Shown here: piece after piece, positions 62,344-64,000 of the stretch
Position numbering within the stretch: the stretch's first letter is position 1
Layout: every line of letters begins with the position of its first letter
Source of the DNA: Burkholderia sp. SRS-46
Lineage (GTDB): Bacteria > Pseudomonadota > Gammaproteobacteria > Burkholderiales > Burkholderiaceae
Assembly: GCF_004343775.1 (NCBI RefSeq)
Contig: NZ_PTXL01000014.1
Span: 124,001 to 188,000 of the forward strand
Reading direction: 5' to 3'
Length of the DNA: 64,000 nt
The notes under the pieces: generated by a model
What the model saw: the letters and a program-made list of their open reading frames with translations, nothing else
Database searches by the model: none
What the model was told of the DNA's origin: nothing
Made by a program: the position numbers and the translations under genes

Positions 62344-63513
62344 TTACCGCAGCTTGAGGGTGGTCAGACCGAACAGGCACAGCATCAGCGTGATGATCCA
62401 GAAACGCACCACCACCTGCGTTTCCTTCCAGCCGGACAATTCGAAATGGTGATGCAGCGGCGCCATCTTGAGCAGGCGCCGCCCTTCGCCGTAGCGCTTC
62501 TTCGTGTACTTGAACCACGAAACCTGCAGCATCACCGACAACGTTTCCGCGACGAAGATGCCGCCCATGATGAACAGCACGATTTCCTGGCGCACGATCA
62601 CCGCGACCGTGCCGAGCGCGCCGCCGAGCGCCAGCGCGCCGACGTCGCCCATGAACACCTGCGCGGGGTGCGTGTTGTACCAGAGGAACGCGAGCCCTGC
62701 CCCGCCCATCGCGGAGCAGAAGATCAGCAGTTCGCCCGCGCCCGGGATGTGCGGGAACAGCAGGTATTTCGAGTAGACCGCGCTGCCCATCACGTACGCG
62801 AACACACCGAGCGACGCGCCGACCAGCACGACTGGCATGATCACGAGGCCGTCGAGGCCGTCGGTCAGGTTCACCGCGTTGCTCGCGCCGACGATCACGA
62901 AGTAGGTCAGCACGATGAAGCCCCATACGCCGAGCGGGTAGCTGATCGACTTCAGGAACGGCAGCATCAGGTCGGCGCGCGCGGGCAGCCCCATCGACAG
63001 GCCGCTCCTCACCCACGCCATGAACAGGTCGAACACGCGCACGTTGTTCGCCTCGGACACGCTGAAGGCGAGGTAGACGGCCGCGAACAGCCCGATCACC
63101 GATTGCCAGAAATACTTCTCGCGCGACGACATCCCGCGCGGGTCCTTGTGGACGACCTTGCGGTAGTCGTCGACCCAGCCGATCACGCCGAAGCCGAACG
63201 TGACGAGCATCACGATCCAGATGAAGCGGTTCGTCAGGTCGCCCCACAGCAGCGTCGCGACCGCGATGCCGATCAGGATCAGCACGCCGCCCATCGTCGG
63301 CGTGCCGGACTTGACGAGGTGCGTCTGCGGGCCGTCCTTGCGGACGGCCTGCCCGACCTTCATTTGCGTCAGCTTGCGGATCACCCACGGTCCGCACACG
63401 AGCCCGATCCCGAGCGCGGTGATGGTGGCCATCACCGCACGGAACGTGAGGTACGTGAACAAGCGCAAAAAGCTTGCGTCGCCCTGCAGCCATTGCGCCA
63501 GCGCCAGCAGCAT
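62344..63513 (-). CDS. mraY: Phospho-N-acetylmuramoyl-pentapeptide-transferase
   Basis: 389 residues, ten membrane helices. MraY signatures: KSGTPTMGG (about 68-76), NLTDGLDGL (about 216-224), and the [15 protein letters not shown] histidine loop near the C terminus. It makes lipid I from UDP-MurNAc-pentapeptide and undecaprenyl phosphate. murF lies 16 bases upstream. Confidence 0.98.
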
Positions 63514-63529
63514 GCTTCCTTCCTTCTAC

Positions 63530-64000
63530 TCAGTGTGCGGCGGGCGTCGTGCCCGCCGCGGGTTGGTTCGTCAGCGCGTCGACCACGCGCTCCATCTTCA
63601 TGTACCGCGATCCCTTCACGAGCACCGTCGCCTGCGCGCCGTAGCCCGCCGCCTGCAGCGCGTCGACCAGCGCGCCGACGTCGCCGAAATGGCGGGCCGC
63701 CGCGCCGTAGGCCGCGCAGGCATCGCGCGACGCGTCGCCGAGCGCGAACAGCGCATCGATGCCGCGCGCGCGCGCGTATTCGCCCACCTCGCGGTGGAAC
63801 GCCGGGCCCTCGTCGCCGACCTCGCCCATGTCGCCGATCACCAGCACGCGCGGCGCCGGCTGCGACGCGAGCACGTCGATCGCCGCGCGCATCGAATCCG
63901 GGTTCGCGTTGTACGTGTCGTCGACCAGCGTCGCGCCGGCAAGGCTGCCGACGCTTGCCTGCCGGACCTGCAGGCGGCCCTTGACCGGCTCGAATGCCTC
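63530..64000 (-). CDS. murF: UDP-N-acetylmuramoyl-tripeptide-D-alanyl-D-alanine ligase, C-terminal part (runs off the window)
   Basis: The last 156 codons are present; the gene starts beyond base 64000. The fragment contains DDTYNANPDSMRAAIDVLAS, the MurF nucleotide and substrate segment, then IGDMGEVGDEG and the C-terminal domain. An in-frame ATG at 63892 is internal, not the start. It adds D-Ala-D-Ala to the UDP-muramyl tripeptide. It leads mraY in the dcw order. Confidence 0.95.
   Translation of the reverse strand, partial: EAFEPVKGRLQVRQASVGSLAGATLVDDTYNANPDSMRAAIDVLASQPAPRVLVIGDMGEVGDEGPAFHREVGEYARARGIDALFALGDASRDACAAYGAAARHFGDVGALVDALQAAGYGAQATVLVKGSRYMKMERVVDALTNQPAAGTTPAAH

Overview
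The window is high-GC (about two thirds G+C) proteobacterial chromosome. Every recognisable protein and the gene order fit Burkholderia sensu stricto, most likely a cepacia-complex or close relative, primary chromosome. The evidence is the accBC-prmA block, the Lys/Ala-rich histone H1-like protein, the pilBCD-coaE-zapD-yacG string and the division and cell-wall (dcw) cluster with a peroxiredoxin between ftsZ and lpxC. The species call is inference. I see no insertion sequence, prophage, CRISPR array, integrase or toxin island; this is core chromosome.

Layout. 1-1260: an IclR regulator overlapping the start of a sugar-acid kinase (dgoK, cut by the window edge), with a promoter and inverted repeat upstream. 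1.3-3.5 kb: a small exported EF-hand-like protein and a lipoprotein serine carboxypeptidase. 3.9-9.7 kb (minus): mpl, a YqiA-type hydrolase, an RNase II family enzyme, aroE and mtgA, mixing peptidoglycan, RNA and aromatic metabolism. 9.9-19 kb (plus): a nucleotidyltransferase-like protein, a TlpA-type thioredoxin, aroQ, accB-accC-prmA, a zinc-ribbon/DUF3426 membrane protein with a 25-residue repeat, tpx, a PfkB kinase and a glycine-zipper lipoprotein. 19.2-25.3 kb (minus): the histone H1-like protein, then nrdB and nrdA; nrdA has a promoter overlapped by two NrdR-like boxes. 25.3-27.1 kb (minus): ampD, a PP0621-type protein and a cytochrome c assembly (CcsA/YpjD) protein. 27.2-29.2 kb (plus): ffh and a phosphoribosyltransferase. 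29.3-36.3 kb: marC-like and proS (minus), rppH and a CNP1-like lipoprotein (plus), proB, obgE, rpmA and rplU (minus). 36.5-44.5 kb (plus): ispB, tRNA-Pro(CGG), a CorC-type protein, pilB-pilC-pilD, coaE, zapD and yacG. 44.5-50.1 kb (minus): a MutT-type Nudix hydrolase, a DUF815 ATPase, argJ and secA; dciA-like follows on plus. 50.9-64 kb (minus): lpxC, peroxiredoxin, ftsZ, ftsA, ftsQ, ddlB, murC, murG, ftsW, murD, mraY and the 3' part of murF.

The main theme is envelope growth and division: cytoplasmic peptidoglycan precursors (murF to ddlB, mraY, murG), their export and polymerisation (ftsW, mtgA), recycling (mpl, ampD), the Z ring (ftsZ, ftsA, ftsQ, zapD), lipid A commitment (lpxC) and protein export (secA, ffh). 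Many gene pairs in operons overlap by four bases (ATGA), which suggests translational coupling. I found no convincing undescribed system. The most interesting signals are regulatory or repetitive: a terminator-like hairpin in the proS leader, the nrdA promoter with two NrdR boxes exactly 31 bp apart and a leader of about 315 nt, a hairpin at the start of the rplU mRNA, an inverted repeat over the iclR -35 element, and in-frame tandem repeats in two proteins.
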